Origin: Salmonirosea aquatica
GTDB lineage: Bacteria; Bacteroidota; Bacteroidia; Cytophagales; Spirosomataceae
Direction of reading: 5' to 3'
NCBI RefSeq assembly: GCF_009296315.1
Contig: NZ_WHLY01000002.1
Span: 6,360,501 to 6,424,500 of the forward strand
DNA: 64,000 nucleotides
The position numbers were made by a program, and so were the translations under genes. Positions 1 through 10,044 of this stretch are shown here, piece after piece. The notes under the pieces are model-generated. The model made no database searches, was not told where the DNA came from, and saw nothing but the letters and a program-made list of their open reading frames with translations. How positions within the stretch are numbered: position 1 is the stretch's first letter; every line of letters starts with the position of its first letter.

Positions 1-5
1 ATTCG

Positions 6-383
6 ATGAATCCCGAAAAGAACAAACGAAACGCCATTGCTTTTTATAAAACAGCCTACGAGGGGGAACCTCGCAAAGCCATTGAACACTATGTGGGTGA
101 TGACTATATTCAGCACAATCCCTCTGTTTCGGATGGTACTGAGGGATTTATTGCTTACTTTGAACGCATGGCGGAAGAGTACCCCGACAAAACCATCCAG
201 TTCGTCAGGGCCGTTGCCGAAGGAGATCTGGTGGCACTGCACACGCATCAGGTATGGCCCGGAAACGATCAGTATGTGACCATGGATTTCTTTCGATTTG
301 ATGAAAAGGGAAAAATTGTGGAGCATTGGGATGCCATCCAACAGGTACCTCCAGAAACAGCCAATGGAAATACGATGTACTGA
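6..383 (+). CDS. SnoaL-like/NTF2-fold protein
   Basis: A 125-residue single-domain protein with the look of the SnoaL-like (NTF2-fold) family: an N-terminal helix with AFYKTAYEG, then EHYVGDDYIQHNPSV, a central GDLVALHTHQ strand, a MDFFRFDEKGKIVEHWD strand pair and a short tail. The HxP and HWD elements line the pocket in this fold. Members are small soluble enzymes or binding proteins; no substrate can be assigned. The start at base 6 is the only in-frame ATG visible, but the reading frame reaches the window edge, so a few upstream residues cannot be excluded. It precedes the GH39 gene by 43 bp on the same strand. Confidence 0.8.
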   Translation: MNPEKNKRNAIAFYKTAYEGEPRKAIEHYVGDDYIQHNPSVSDGTEGFIAYFERMAEEYPDKTIQFVRAVAEGDLVALHTHQVWPGNDQYVTMDFFRFDEKGKIVEHWDAIQQVPPETANGNTMY

Positions 384-426
384 TGCCCAACCAAAAACCT
401 CATTGAAATCCCCTTACCTTTTCGAT

Positions 427-2127
427 ATGCCCCGAATTTCCGTTCAAGTAGTCGCTTTCTTTGCTTTCCTGGCTCTCCCTTTATCGTACGCCACGGCGCA
501 ACCTACCCCTAAACCCGTAATCATCGAGGTAGATTTGAATAAGGAAAAAGGCGAATCCAAACCCATTTGGGCGTGGTTTGGCTACGACGAGCCGAACTAT
601 ACTTACATGAAAGACGGGAAAAAACTCCTCACCGAACTCGCGCAGGCCAACCGGGTACCCGTGTACGTGCGGGCGCACAGTCTGCTGGTGACAGGCGACG
701 GCGAAGCGACCCTGAAATGGGGCTCGACCAATGCCTACACGGAAGATAAAAACGGCAATCCAGTATATGACTGGACGATCATCGACAAAATTTTCGATAC
801 CTACGTCGAGCGTGGCATGAAACCCCTGGCGCAAATTGGCTTCATGCCGGAGGCGCTTTCCACCAAGCCGGAGCCCTACCGGCACTACTGGAAGCCCGAC
901 AATAGCTATGGCGATATATTTACCGGCTGGGCTTACCCACCCAACGACTATAAGAAATTTGCCGAACTGGTGTACCAATGGGTCAGACACTCGGTGGAGC
1001 GATATGGAAAAGCTGAGGTGGAAAGCTGGTACTGGGAATTATGGAATGAGCCCGATATCCCCTACTGGAAAGGTACCACCGAGGAATACATCAAGCTCTA
1101 TGACTACACCGCCGATGCCGTCAAGCGGGCTCTGCCCACCGCCCGCATGGGTGGCCCCGAGGTAACGGGGCCCAATTCCGAGAAAGCAACCGCTTTTTTC
1201 CGGGCCTTTATGGATCATATCGTCAAGGGTAAAAATTACGTAACGGGTAAGACAGGCTCGCCCATTGACTTCATCACTTTTCACGCCAAAGGTTCACCCA
1301 GGGTAGTGGACGGCCACGTGCAGATGAACATGGGGGCGCAGTTGCGTAACATCGATAAGGGCTTCGAAATCGTAGCTTCCTACCCTACTCTCAAAAACCT
1401 GCCCATCGTCATCGGTGAGTCCGATCCCGAGGGCTGCGCCGCTTGCTCGGAAGATTTCCACCCTTCCAACGCCTACCGCAACGGTACGATGTACAGCAGC
1501 TATACGGCCGCTTCCTACGCCCGCAAGCAGGACATGGCCGAGGCGCGGGGTGTCAACCTGCTGGGTGCCGTCACCTGGGCTTTCGAGTTTGAAGATCAGC
1601 CCTGGTTCAGGGGTTTCCGCGACCTGGCTACCAACGGCGTGGACAAACCCGTACTCAATACTTTCCGGATGTTTGGGATGCTACCCGAGCGTCGGGTGGA
1701 GGTCAATCAGCGGGATCTGTCCTACTCGTTTCAGAAAGTAACCAAAGAAAGTGTGCGTGGTGAGGCCGATATCAATGGCTATGCTGCCAAAGGTACCCGC
1801 GAAGCCGCCGTGATGGTCTGGAATTACCACGACGACAATGTACCTGCCGCCGCGGCTCCGGTTTCGGTACAAATCAAAAATCTTACCGCCTCTCGCGTAC
1901 TGGTACAGCACTATCGCATCGACCAGGAACACAGCAATTCGTACGAAGCCTGGAAAAAAATGGGCTCGCCGCAAAAACCTACCCCCGAGCAAATCGCCTT
2001 GCTCGAAAAAGCCGGGCAGCTCGAGCTCCTCACTTCTCCCAAATGGATGAGTGTACAGAAAGGTAGCCTGGAATTACCGTTCGAGTTGCCCCGGCAGGGC
2101 GTTTCCCTGATCCGGGTTTCGTGGTAG
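427..2127 (+). CDS. secreted glycoside hydrolase family 39 (beta-xylosidase-like)
   Basis: A 566-residue exported glycosidase. The open frame extends further upstream, overlapping the previous gene, but the ATG at 427 is chosen because it gives a signal peptide (MPRISVQVV then FFAFLALPLSYATAQ). A TIM barrel follows; YWELWNEPD puts the acid/base Glu at about residue 208 and PIVIGESDPEG puts the nucleophile Glu near 331, the clan GH-A pattern of GH39. After about residue 400 a beta-rich C-terminal domain fits the GH39 layout. The family removes xylose or related sugars from oligosaccharide ends; the exact substrate is not readable here. A convergent lipoprotein gene lies 36 bp downstream. Confidence 0.85.
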   Translation: MPRISVQVVAFFAFLALPLSYATAQPTPKPVIIEVDLNKEKGESKPIWAWFGYDEPNYTYMKDGKKLLTELAQANRVPVYVRAHSLLVTGDGEATLKWGSTNAYTEDKNGNPVYDWTIIDKIFDTYVERGMKPLAQIGFMPEALSTKPEPYRHYWKPDNSYGDIFTGWAYPPNDYKKFAELVYQWVRHSVERYGKAEVESWYWELWNEPDIPYWKGTTEEYIKLYDYTADAVKRALPTARMGGPEVTGPNSEKATAFFRAFMDHIVKGKNYVTGKTGSPIDFITFHAKGSPRVVDGHVQMNMGAQLRNIDKGFEIVASYPTLKNLPIVIGESDPEGCAACSEDFHPSNAYRNGTMYSSYTAASYARKQDMAEARGVNLLGAVTWAFEFEDQPWFRGFRDLATNGVDKPVLNTFRMFGMLPERRVEVNQRDLSYSFQKVTKESVRGEADINGYAAKGTREAAVMVWNYHDDNVPAAAAPVSVQIKNLTASRVLVQHYRIDQEHSNSYEAWKKMGSPQKPTPEQIALLEKAGQLELLTSPKWMSVQKGSLELPFELPRQGVSLIRVSW

Positions 2128-2163
2128 GTACCTTGGGAAAGAAGGGCACTCTGAATTTTAAGC

Positions 2164-3390
2164 TTAATCTTTAAAAGCATTCTGAATTTCCGCCAGGGAA
2201 ACACCCAGGGTGCGTCGGGCCACCTGATCCAGTTCACTCGCATCGCCCGTCAGATGGATGACGCTGTGATTGTGGGTCAGTTTTTCACCCGGTTTCAGAA
2301 ATGCGGCGGGCGATACGCTCTCCAATTCATAAAAGGGTCCCATCTGGCTTCCGTCTTCGAGCGGCCCGTCGTTATAGGCATTTACAGCATCGCCATTCAA
2401 CGGTTCGTCCACCAGTTTCCATTCCTGATTGAGGTAGGTACCCTTTTGATCGACATTAAACACGGTCAACGTCAACACTTGGTTTTCGGCATCGTAGCTT
2501 CCGGCTATGGTTTTGGCCCGTTGCGGAGTCATGCCCAGTTTTCCCCGGCTTTTCCCGTCGGCTTTGAAATAAAGCACCCCTTCCTGGTACCTGACGCGAT
2601 CAGGTGGAATCTGACCAAAATAATCCGTGGTGGCTACCTTCCCGCTGGCTTCTTTGAGGTAGGGAATTACAATGGTCGTTTGGGCCGAAGGGGCAAACAT
2701 ATCGAGTACCCACAGGCAGGGAGCACCCGTCTGCTGATTCCAGGCTTCGGTTCCTAGATTGGTTAGGGAATTCTGGGTGCTGTACCCCACTGCTTTTATG
2801 TGAAGTAGATTCACTTCCAGCAAGTCGTTGATTCCGTCCTTGTTCAGGAGGCGCACCGAGCGTTCCACTTTCAGATCCAGTTTCGTGCCGGCATAGTTGG
2901 TCAGGTTCATGACTTTGTCCATGACCACTGCTTTGTCATTTTGTGAAACCACGTTCCAGGCTTCGGTATCGAAAGCCGGAGGAGTGTACCAGTTCTCAAA
3001 CTCCATGTTCACCCCGGGCTTGAAAAACAGCGAAAACTGCGCACCTTCCGGCCCCAGCCAAAGCCGGTTTTCGCCACCGTAGGCATTCATGTGGGCGTCT
3101 TTTTCTCCGCTGAATGCCTTGTAATTCACCCAGCCAAAACTTCGTCCCGTCGGTCCGTCGGCCGTGGACGTAAACACTTTGCCCTGGTACCTGCCCGAAA
3201 CCAGTACCTGAGCCGTGCGTGCGGTGTTGGTGAGTACGATAAGGCTACTGTCCTGTTTCTGTAAAAAATCCAGGTCATAACCAAAGCTGCCCGGGCTGTA
3301 TTCTTGCATGTTGGTTTCTGTCGGTTTGTCGTTGGTTGTGCAGGCCATCAGCCCTACGATACTTACTACAAATAAAAAGGTGGTCTTCAT
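2164..3390 (-). CDS. DUF6786-like lipoprotein, function unknown
   Basis: A 408-residue predicted lipoprotein: signal peptide MKTTFLFVVSIVGLMAC with the lipobox Cys at residue 17, so probably anchored to the outer membrane. The body is beta-rich, with repeated Trp/Gly patterns (SFGWVNY, ENRLWLGPEG) resembling the aldose-epimerase-like fold of DUF6786 proteins from Bacteroidota; this is a recollection of family style and not a search. No catalytic residues can be named. It is convergent with the GH39 gene, and a sugar-related role is only suggested by that neighbour. Confidence 0.65.
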   Translation of the reverse strand: MKTTFLFVVSIVGLMACTTNDKPTETNMQEYSPGSFGYDLDFLQKQDSSLIVLTNTARTAQVLVSGRYQGKVFTSTADGPTGRSFGWVNYKAFSGEKDAHMNAYGGENRLWLGPEGAQFSLFFKPGVNMEFENWYTPPAFDTEAWNVVSQNDKAVVMDKVMNLTNYAGTKLDLKVERSVRLLNKDGINDLLEVNLLHIKAVGYSTQNSLTNLGTEAWNQQTGAPCLWVLDMFAPSAQTTIVIPYLKEASGKVATTDYFGQIPPDRVRYQEGVLYFKADGKSRGKLGMTPQRAKTIAGSYDAENQVLTLTVFNVDQKGTYLNQEWKLVDEPLNGDAVNAYNDGPLEDGSQMGPFYELESVSPAAFLKPGEKLTHNHSVIHLTGDASELDQVARRTLGVSLAEIQNAFKD

Positions 3391-3586
3391 TTGATGTATG
3401 GGTAGGTTGCATGGGGAAAGATTTTCTCTGAACCCTGCGGGGCAGTTTTGTCGCCTCCTCCGGGTGTAAGTCTAGAAGAATTGCCTGGACCCATTCTTAC
3501 TGATTTCGTTGGATTTGTTTCTCAATTTTCCAAATTACCGGCAATACTCGCTTCAAACATATACTTTTATCCAAAAAATTTGACAA

Positions 3587-4336
3587 ATGAAAATTTTGCT
3601 TCGCATTCTGGGTGGCCTGGTAGCCCTACTTTTTCTGCTTTTCATCGGAGCCTACCTACTCTACAATGAACCGCTCCCCGAGGGTACCTCTGGCCCGGAG
3701 GCCGACCGTCTGGCGCGCAAAATGATGGCTGCGGTGCACAGTGGGGATCTGGATAATACGGACATTCTGACCTGGACTTTCAACGGTTCACATCATTACC
3801 TCTGGGACCGAAAACGGAATCTGGTCGAGGTAGTTTGGCGGGAGAATAAAGTCCTGCTGAACCTAGACGAATGGGAAAAAGGCAAGGCCTACGATGGCGG
3901 CGAAGAAGTTACTGATCGGGGGACGCTGGACAAGAAACGGGGAAAAGCCTGGGAGATTTTCTGCAACGATTCGTTCTGGTTCATTGCGCCTACGAAAGCA
4001 TTCGATGAAGGCGTGCAACGCTCGGTTGTCAAACAGGAAGACGGCTCCGATGCCCTACTCGTCACGTACACCAGCGGCGGCGTTACGCCCGGCGACTCTT
4101 ATTTGTGGCTGATGAATGCCAACGGTTTGCCCTATGCTTTCAAACTTTGGGTTTCCATCATTCCCATTGGCGGAATCAAAGCCACCTGGTCGGATTGGAA
4201 AACCCTGAAGAGTGGATTAAAAGTAGCCACGGTGCATGAACTGGGGCCCGTTCCGTTAACCATCACCGAAACGGCTTCGGGCACAAAATTTCAGGAACTG
4301 GGCAGGTCGGGCGATCCATTTGCGGCGGTCTTGTAA
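3587..4336 (+). CDS. membrane-anchored hypothetical protein
   Basis: A 249-residue protein with one N-terminal membrane helix (about residues 3-26, ILLRILGGLVALLFLLFIGA) followed by an extracytoplasmic domain. The domain contains Trp-rich strands (TDILTWTFNGSHHYLWDR, FCNDSFWFIAPTKAFDEG, SYLWLMNANGLPYAFKLW). This pattern recalls the half-barrel folds of LolA/LolB-type proteins, but no signature proves it. It stops 5 bp before the convergent M28 peptidase stop. Function unknown. Confidence 0.6.
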   Translation: MKILLRILGGLVALLFLLFIGAYLLYNEPLPEGTSGPEADRLARKMMAAVHSGDLDNTDILTWTFNGSHHYLWDRKRNLVEVVWRENKVLLNLDEWEKGKAYDGGEEVTDRGTLDKKRGKAWEIFCNDSFWFIAPTKAFDEGVQRSVVKQEDGSDALLVTYTSGGVTPGDSYLWLMNANGLPYAFKLWVSIIPIGGIKATWSDWKTLKSGLKVATVHELGPVPLTITETASGTKFQELGRSGDPFAAVL

Positions 4337-4341
4337 AGCCG

Positions 4342-5583
4342 CTAAAAGGTCACGCGGAAGGCTTTGCTCTCCTCACTGCGCCTGACCTCCACGTCGATGC
4401 TCTGGCCGCTCTCGAATTGCCCCAGCGATTTCATATAGTCCTGAATATCCTTGATCGGATACTCGCCCATTTTTACGATAATATCGCCCGTTGCCAGTCC
4501 CGCTTTGGCGGCCGGCCGGTTTTTGGTGACGCCGTCGATGCGTAGGCCGCGCCCGTTGAAACTATAATCGGGAATAATACCAAGCGTCACTTTGAAGCTC
4601 GTCTGCGCTTCCTGCGTGTGCGGGTTTCCTGCTTCGGTAAACGTGAGCATACCACCCTTTTTGTCCAGCTCTGTGACCAACCCGACTACCAAGCCCAGTA
4701 TTTTGCTGACGCCCGGTGCATTGATTTTATCCGCATCGTCGGTGACTTTATGGTAATCGGAATGTACCCCCGTGAAAAAGAACAGGACGGGTTTTTGTTG
4801 GAGATAAAAAGACGTGTGATCCGATGGCCCGATGCCCGACGAATCCACCGCAAATTTCAATGTGTTTTTAAGGGCCAGCGCGGGCAGAAGCGTTCCCCAG
4901 CTTGGACTGGTACCCCAGCCGCCAATGGTCAATCCTTTGCTTTCATCCAGGCGTCCAATCATATCCATGTTGATCATGAACGCCACCGATTCCATCGGAA
5001 TCGTGGGATGGCTGGTAAAAAACTTGGAGCCCAGCAGTCCTAACTCTTCGCCCGAAAAAGCAATGAAAAGTACGTTATATTTTTCCTTCACTTTGTTACC
5101 CGCAAAGTACCGGGCCAGTTCGATCAATCCCGCCGTACCCGAAGCATTGTCGTCTGCCCCGTTGTGAATCAGGTCCTCGCTGTCGGCCGTCAGTGAGCCC
5201 GTCTGGTAGCCTTTGCCCAGATGGTCATAATGCGCTCCAATCACAATCGTCTGATCAGAACCATTGTCCAGAAATCCCACCACATTGTGTGCCGTAACCT
5301 GATGCGGGATGCCTTCGTAATGGATTACGGTACCGAAAGGCTGAAAAAAGCTACCATTGCCGCCCTTAGGCTCCAGGCCAGCCCGCTTGAACCAACTGGC
5401 GATGTACCGGGCTGCTTTCATTTCACCTACCGTCGCCGTGCCCCGCCCTTCTAGCGAATCAGAAGCCAGTACCTGTATATGGGCAAGAATATCTTGGGAA
5501 GCGAGGTCCTGGGCGACAGCGCAAAGCGAAAATAAGAACACTCCCGCCCCAATGAAAAGGGTCCTGATGTTGTTGAATCTCAT
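4342..5583 (-). CDS. secreted M28 zinc aminopeptidase with C-terminal PDZ domain
   Basis: A 413-residue exported metallopeptidase. The signal peptide ends at CAVAQ (about residue 25). The M28 di-zinc site is complete: His118 and Asp120 in GAHYDH, Asp144 in GADDNASG, the catalytic pair Glu179-Glu180 in SGEELG, Asp207 in NMDMIGR and His278 in DYHKVTDD. Residues about 320-413 form a PDZ domain (GLRIDGVTKNRPAAKAGL, GDIIVKMGEYPI), a common arrangement in Bacteroidota M28 proteins. It probably trims peptides in the periplasm or outside the cell. The gene is convergent with the preceding membrane protein and downstream of a MerR-type gene on the same strand. Confidence 0.9.
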   Translation of the reverse strand: MRFNNIRTLFIGAGVFLFSLCAVAQDLASQDILAHIQVLASDSLEGRGTATVGEMKAARYIASWFKRAGLEPKGGNGSFFQPFGTVIHYEGIPHQVTAHNVVGFLDNGSDQTIVIGAHYDHLGKGYQTGSLTADSEDLIHNGADDNASGTAGLIELARYFAGNKVKEKYNVLFIAFSGEELGLLGSKFFTSHPTIPMESVAFMINMDMIGRLDESKGLTIGGWGTSPSWGTLLPALALKNTLKFAVDSSGIGPSDHTSFYLQQKPVLFFFTGVHSDYHKVTDDADKINAPGVSKILGLVVGLVTELDKKGGMLTFTEAGNPHTQEAQTSFKVTLGIIPDYSFNGRGLRIDGVTKNRPAAKAGLATGDIIVKMGEYPIKDIQDYMKSLGQFESGQSIDVEVRRSEESKAFRVTF

Positions 5584-5641
5584 TCGATGTACTCTTTAAA
5601 ATATAGTCTGGATTATTTTACGGTATTGATTAGCAAAACTT

Positions 5642-5992
5642 TCAGCTTTCACTCTTTGACCGCCCGCTTTCTTCGAGCGACTCTTTGATTTCTTCCAGAA
5701 ACGACCGTACCCGCTGCAGCCGGTGGATCAGGTTCTGGGCCGTTTCGCGGTGGTTCATCTGGTGTCGCGCGCCCTGCACCGTCCGGCCCTGATCGCGACG
5801 TTGGTGCAGGATTTTCCTGACGATTTCGATGTCTTCCTGCGTGTAACGGCGGCGGTTGCGGGAGTCACGCTTTGGGTTGAGATGCGGAAACTCTTTCTCC
5901 CAGAACCGTAGCGCCGAAGGGTTGCACCCTACGATCTCGGCCACTTCGTTAGTATCATAGTAGCGTTTATTCTTTTCTTCCATGCCATCCAT
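5642..5992 (-). CDS. MerR-family transcriptional regulator
   Basis: A 116-residue DNA-binding protein. The winged helix-turn-helix covers about residues 10-75: YYDTNEVAEIVGCNPSALRF is the recognition module and RRYTQEDIEIVRKI the wing and following helix. A short C-terminal coiled coil (LQRVRSFLEEIKESLEES) would serve dimerisation. No C-terminal effector domain or Cys cluster is present, so the inducer is unknown; this short form is widespread in Bacteroidota. An ATG at 5983 (MEEKNK) is an alternative start three codons in. It is divergent from alaS. Confidence 0.85.
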   Translation of the reverse strand: MDGMEEKNKRYYDTNEVAEIVGCNPSALRFWEKEFPHLNPKRDSRNRRRYTQEDIEIVRKILHQRRDQGRTVQGARHQMNHRETAQNLIHRLQRVRSFLEEIKESLEESGRSKSES

Positions 5993-6074
5993 TCATTCAA
6001 AGCGTTGCAGTATTCAAAAGTACAAAGCATTTCTCAACTCCACCCCTACCATTCCGAACAATCTGCATTTTCCC

Positions 6075-6082
6075 TACCTTTG
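6075..6082 (+). promoter_or_regulatory. candidate -7 promoter box TACCTTTG upstream of alaS
   Basis: TACCTTTG matches the Bacteroidota -7 consensus TAnnTTTG exactly. It lies in the 244-bp gap between the divergent MerR gene and alaS, about 155 bp before the alaS start. No TTTG -33 element is seen at 17-23 bp upstream, so this is a candidate only. Confidence 0.35.
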
Positions 6083-6236
6083 GGGTATATTGAGGCACAA
6101 AGTTTCAAAGGGGCATAGGCACAAAGGATCGCAGGTGAAATACGTATGTGATAAGGTACCTTGGTATTTATAGGTTCTGTGTCCAAAACCCCAACATTCA
6201 TTTTCAACTTTCCATTATCAATTTTCAATTAAATAA

Positions 6237-8888
6237 ATGACTTCGCATCAGATACGGCAGGCTTTCCTGGATTTTTTCAAAAGCAAACAACACCTCATCG
6301 TTCCATCCGCTCCGCTCGTGGCCAAGAGCGACCCTACCCTCATGTTCAACAATTCGGGGATGGCCCAGTTTAAGGATTTTTTCCTCGGCAATGGTACCCC
6401 TCCCGCCCGCCGCATCGCCGACACGCAGAAGTGTCTGCGCGTGAGCGGCAAGCACAACGATCTGGAAGACGTGGGGTTCGATACCTACCACCACACCATG
6501 TTCGAGATGCTGGGCAACTGGTCGTTTGGGGATTATTTCAAGAAAGAAGCCATTCAGTGGGCATGGGAACTGCTGACGGAGGTGTATCAACTTCCCAAAG
6601 ACCGCCTCTACGTATCGGTGTTTGAAGGAGATCAAAAGGATGGGGTACCCTTCGATCAGGAAGCCTGGGACCTGTGGAAACCGATTGTGGGCGAGGAAAG
6701 GATCATTTTGGGAAACAAGAAAGATAACTTTTGGGAAATGGGCGATACGGGTCCGTGCGGCCCCTGCTCCGAAATACACGTGGACCTGCGTCCTGAGGCC
6801 GAAGTGGCGGAGGTTTCGGGCAAATCGCTGGTAAATAATGATCACCCGCAGGTCGTCGAGATCTGGAACCTGGTGTTCATGCAATTCGAGCGTAAGGCCG
6901 ATGGTTCGCTGGTACCCTTGCCCGCCACGCACGTGGATACCGGCATGGGCTTCGAGCGGTTGTGCATGGCGATTCAGCGCAAAACCTCCAACTACGACAC
7001 GGACGTTTTCCAACCCACCATTCAGGTACTGGAGGAGTTTTCCAATAAAAAATACGGAGCCGAGCGCATGCCCGACATCGCCATGCGCGTCATTGCCGAC
7101 CACCTGCGGGCCGTGGCTTTTGCCATCGCCGACGGGCAGCTACCCTCCAACGTGCGGGCGGGCTACGTCATCCGCCGGATTTTGCGCCGCGCTATTCGCT
7201 ATGGCTACTCCTACCTTAATCTCACCGAGCCCTTCATCAACCGCCTTGTACCTACCCTTTCGGCGCAGTTTGCCGATGTGTTCCCCGGTCTGAAAGATCA
7301 GGAGGAGTTTGTGACGAAGGTGATCCTGGAAGAAGAGCGCTCCTTTTTACGAACATTAGAATCTGGTCTGAAACGACTCGACGTTATCACCAGCCAATTG
7401 CAGGCGCAGGGTACCTCCACCATTCCCGGCGACGAAGTGTTTGAACTGAGCGATACCTTCGGCTTTCCGATGGACCTCACGGCGCTGATTGCCCGGGAAA
7501 AAGGTTTGGAAATCGACGAAGCCGGATTTCAGCAGGCGCTGGCCCAGCAAAAAGCCCGTTCACGCTCCGACGCCGCCCGCGAAGCCAGCGACTGGGTGGA
7601 GGTGCAGGACAATGAGGGGGTACCTGTAGAATTCATGGGCTACGATTTTCACGAAACCCACAGCCACATTGTCAAGTACCGCAAGGTCAAAACCAAGAGC
7701 AGCGAGGAGTACCATATCGTACTGGACCGCACGCCGTTCTACGCCGAAATGGGCGGACAGGTAGGTGATACGGGTTCGCTGGAACTTCGTGTGGACGGTC
7801 AGCCCTTTATCGTGACGATTGCCGATACCAAGAAAGAGAACGACCTTTTCGTGCACATTTCTCGCGATAAAAATCTGGATGAGGTACTCCAAACTACCGA
7901 TTCCGTCACGGCCCGGATCGACACCCAGCGCCGCCATAAGATCATGGCCAATCACACCGCCACGCACCTGATGCTGTCGGCCATGCGCAAGGTATTGGGC
8001 GGCCACGTGAGTCAGAAGGGCTCTTACCTCGACGACAATTTCCTCCGCTTCGACTTCGCCCATTTTTCCAAAGTGACCGATGAGGAACTGCACCAGATCG
8101 AGGAAATGGTGAACGAAAAAATCCGGGAGAACATCGCGCTCAATGTCCAGACCAACGTCCCGATTCAAGAGGCATTAGCGATGGGCGTAACGGCTACCTT
8201 CGGTGAAAAGTACGGCGATTTTGTGCGCGTAGTCGCCTTCGACCCTGCCTACTCGCTGGAATTGTGCGGGGGTACCCACATCCCGGCTACTGGTGAAATC
8301 GGTCTGTTCAAATTTACGTCCGAAGGCTCCGTTTCGGCGGGGGTACGTCGCGTGGAAGCTATTACCGGCGAAGCCGCGCTGGAACGCCTGCGCGAGCAGG
8401 AAGTGACGCTGGCCCAGATCAAAGATCTGCTGAAAGGCCCGAAAGATCTGGCCAAAGCCGTCGAAGCCCTGCTGGAAGAACGCACGGTTCTGCAGAAAAA
8501 GGTGGAGGCCCTGGAAAACGAAAAAGTACAGCAATTGAAAGGTACCCTGCTCATGAAAGTCAAAGCTTCGAACGGCAAAAACCTGCTGATCGAGCGCGTG
8601 GAGGTACCCAACGCCGATGCCCTGAAACAACTGGCCTACGAACTCAGGACGCAGGTAGACAATCTGGTGGCCGTTTTCGCCACCGAACTCAACGGCAAAC
8701 CCCAGTTGGCGGTCTATATTGCCGAAAATCTTGTGCAGGAAAATAACCTCAACGCCGGACAAATCGTGAAAGAACTCGCCAAAGAAATACGCGGCGGCGG
8801 CGGCGGTCAGCCTTTCTTCGCCACCGCGGGCGGCTCCGATGCCAGCGGGCTGGAAAAGGCATTGGCGAAGGCGGAAGGGATGTTTTAA
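6237..8888 (+). CDS. alaS: alanyl-tRNA synthetase
   Basis: An 883-residue class II synthetase that charges tRNA-Ala in the cytoplasm. The N-terminal catalytic core shows [26 protein letters not shown] and KHNDLEDVG, with [13 protein letters not shown] further on. The editing domain, which clears mischarged Ser/Gly-tRNA-Ala, keeps both zinc-binding pairs: His573 and His577 (HTATH) and Cys677-His681 (CGGTH). A coiled coil (about 735-775) and a C-terminal [14 protein letters not shown] segment complete the C-Ala region. Length and domain order are standard. The ATG at 6237 follows an AT-rich leader with repeated CAATTTTCAATT-type words. Confidence 0.98.
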   Translation: MTSHQIRQAFLDFFKSKQHLIVPSAPLVAKSDPTLMFNNSGMAQFKDFFLGNGTPPARRIADTQKCLRVSGKHNDLEDVGFDTYHHTMFEMLGNWSFGDYFKKEAIQWAWELLTEVYQLPKDRLYVSVFEGDQKDGVPFDQEAWDLWKPIVGEERIILGNKKDNFWEMGDTGPCGPCSEIHVDLRPEAEVAEVSGKSLVNNDHPQVVEIWNLVFMQFERKADGSLVPLPATHVDTGMGFERLCMAIQRKTSNYDTDVFQPTIQVLEEFSNKKYGAERMPDIAMRVIADHLRAVAFAIADGQLPSNVRAGYVIRRILRRAIRYGYSYLNLTEPFINRLVPTLSAQFADVFPGLKDQEEFVTKVILEEERSFLRTLESGLKRLDVITSQLQAQGTSTIPGDEVFELSDTFGFPMDLTALIAREKGLEIDEAGFQQALAQQKARSRSDAAREASDWVEVQDNEGVPVEFMGYDFHETHSHIVKYRKVKTKSSEEYHIVLDRTPFYAEMGGQVGDTGSLELRVDGQPFIVTIADTKKENDLFVHISRDKNLDEVLQTTDSVTARIDTQRRHKIMANHTATHLMLSAMRKVLGGHVSQKGSYLDDNFLRFDFAHFSKVTDEELHQIEEMVNEKIRENIALNVQTNVPIQEALAMGVTATFGEKYGDFVRVVAFDPAYSLELCGGTHIPATGEIGLFKFTSEGSVSAGVRRVEAITGEAALERLREQEVTLAQIKDLLKGPKDLAKAVEALLEERTVLQKKVEALENEKVQQLKGTLLMKVKASNGKNLLIERVEVPNADALKQLAYELRTQVDNLVAVFATELNGKPQLAVYIAENLVQENNLNAGQIVKELAKEIRGGGGGQPFFATAGGSDASGLEKALAKAEGMF

Positions 8889-8927
8889 CGAGAAACCATT
8901 TTTTTTATTACAAAAAACAGGAACTTC

Positions 8928-9905
8928 ATGAAGAAAATACTTTCACTAGTTTTATTGTTTTTATTGGGAACATTTGCGTTCGCCCAAACCCCAAAAAATA
9001 CCTCCGGCAATCCCGTCTTTCCGGGTTGGTATGCCGATCCGGAAGGGATCATATTTGATAACAACTATTGGATCTATCCTACCTATTCGGCTCCCTACGA
9101 AAAGCAGGTGTTTTTTGATGCATTCTCTTCACCTGACCTTGTCAACTGGACCAAGCACGAGCATATTCTGGACACCACGAATGTCAAATGGGCCAAGCGG
9201 GCAGTATGGGCACCCGCCATCGTGCAGAAGGACGGAAAGTATTTCCTGTTTTTTGGAGCCAATGATATTCAGTCAGATAAAGAATACGGCGGCATTGGAG
9301 TAGCTGTGGCGGATAATCCCGCCGGGCCTTTTAAGGATCACTTGGGTAAGCCGCTCATTGACAAATTCTACAACGGTGCGCAGCCCATCGATCAGTTTGT
9401 GTTTCATGACAAAGACGGGCAATACTACATAATCTACGGTGGCTGGCGGCACTGCAACATCGCCAAACTCAACGCCGATTTTACGGGCTTTGTTCCCTTT
9501 CCCGACGGAAGTACCTTCAAGGAAATTACGCCCGAAAGCTACGTGGAGGGCCCGTTCATGTTCATCCGCGACGGCAAGTACTACTTCATGTGGTCGGAAG
9601 GTGGCTGGACCGGCCCCAACTATTCGGTAGCCTACGCCATCGCCGATTCACCGTTTGGTCCTTTCCAGCGCATCGGGAAAATCTTGCAGCAGGACCCCAA
9701 GGTAGCCACCGGCGCCGGGCATCATTCGGTGATTCAGGTACCTAACAAGGACCAATATTACATCGTCTACCACCGCCGCCCCCTGGGTGAAACCGACGGC
9801 AACCACCGCGTGACCTGTATCGATGAAATGTCGTTTGACCAAGACGGCAAGATCAATCCGGTGAAGATTACGAAGGAAGGGGTTGAGCGGCAGAGTTTGA
9901 AGTGA
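8928..9905 (+). CDS. secreted glycoside hydrolase family 43
   Basis: A 325-residue exported five-bladed beta-propeller glycosidase. The signal peptide ends at FAFAQ (residue 20). The catalytic triad fits GH43: general base Asp37 in WYADPEG, pKa-modulating Asp155 in AQPIDQF and general acid Glu207 in YVEGPF. GH43 enzymes release arabinose or xylose from plant polysaccharides; the subfamily cannot be read by eye. It starts 39 bp after alaS on the same strand, but a functional link to alaS is unlikely. Confidence 0.88.
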   Translation: MKKILSLVLLFLLGTFAFAQTPKNTSGNPVFPGWYADPEGIIFDNNYWIYPTYSAPYEKQVFFDAFSSPDLVNWTKHEHILDTTNVKWAKRAVWAPAIVQKDGKYFLFFGANDIQSDKEYGGIGVAVADNPAGPFKDHLGKPLIDKFYNGAQPIDQFVFHDKDGQYYIIYGGWRHCNIAKLNADFTGFVPFPDGSTFKEITPESYVEGPFMFIRDGKYYFMWSEGGWTGPNYSVAYAIADSPFGPFQRIGKILQQDPKVATGAGHHSVIQVPNKDQYYIVYHRRPLGETDGNHRVTCIDEMSFDQDGKINPVKITKEGVERQSLK

Positions 9906-9915
9906 TTTTTAGGCT

Positions 9916-9961
9916 TTTGCTAGTTGGAGGCTTGCTTTATTATAAGGTGTCAACTAGCAAA
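9916..9961. repeat. 11-bp inverted repeat downstream of GH43
   Basis: TTTGCTAGTTG (9916-9926) and its exact reverse complement CAACTAGCAAA (9951-9961) are separated by 24 bp, in the gap between the GH43 gene and the convergent Uma2-like gene. It may act as a weak terminator, but there is no U-tract directly after the stem. Confidence 0.4.
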
Positions 9962-10044
9962 CTTGCGGCAGCGTGAGGCTTTGCTCTTTTTAAACAATAT
10001 GTTGCTTACTTTCGGCAGCGGGTAAAATATCAACCCAAATTCCA

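Noticed and set aside
6225-7103. A 292-codon minus-strand frame overlapping alaS
   Set aside because: Antisense to the catalytic core of alaS with no domain of its own.
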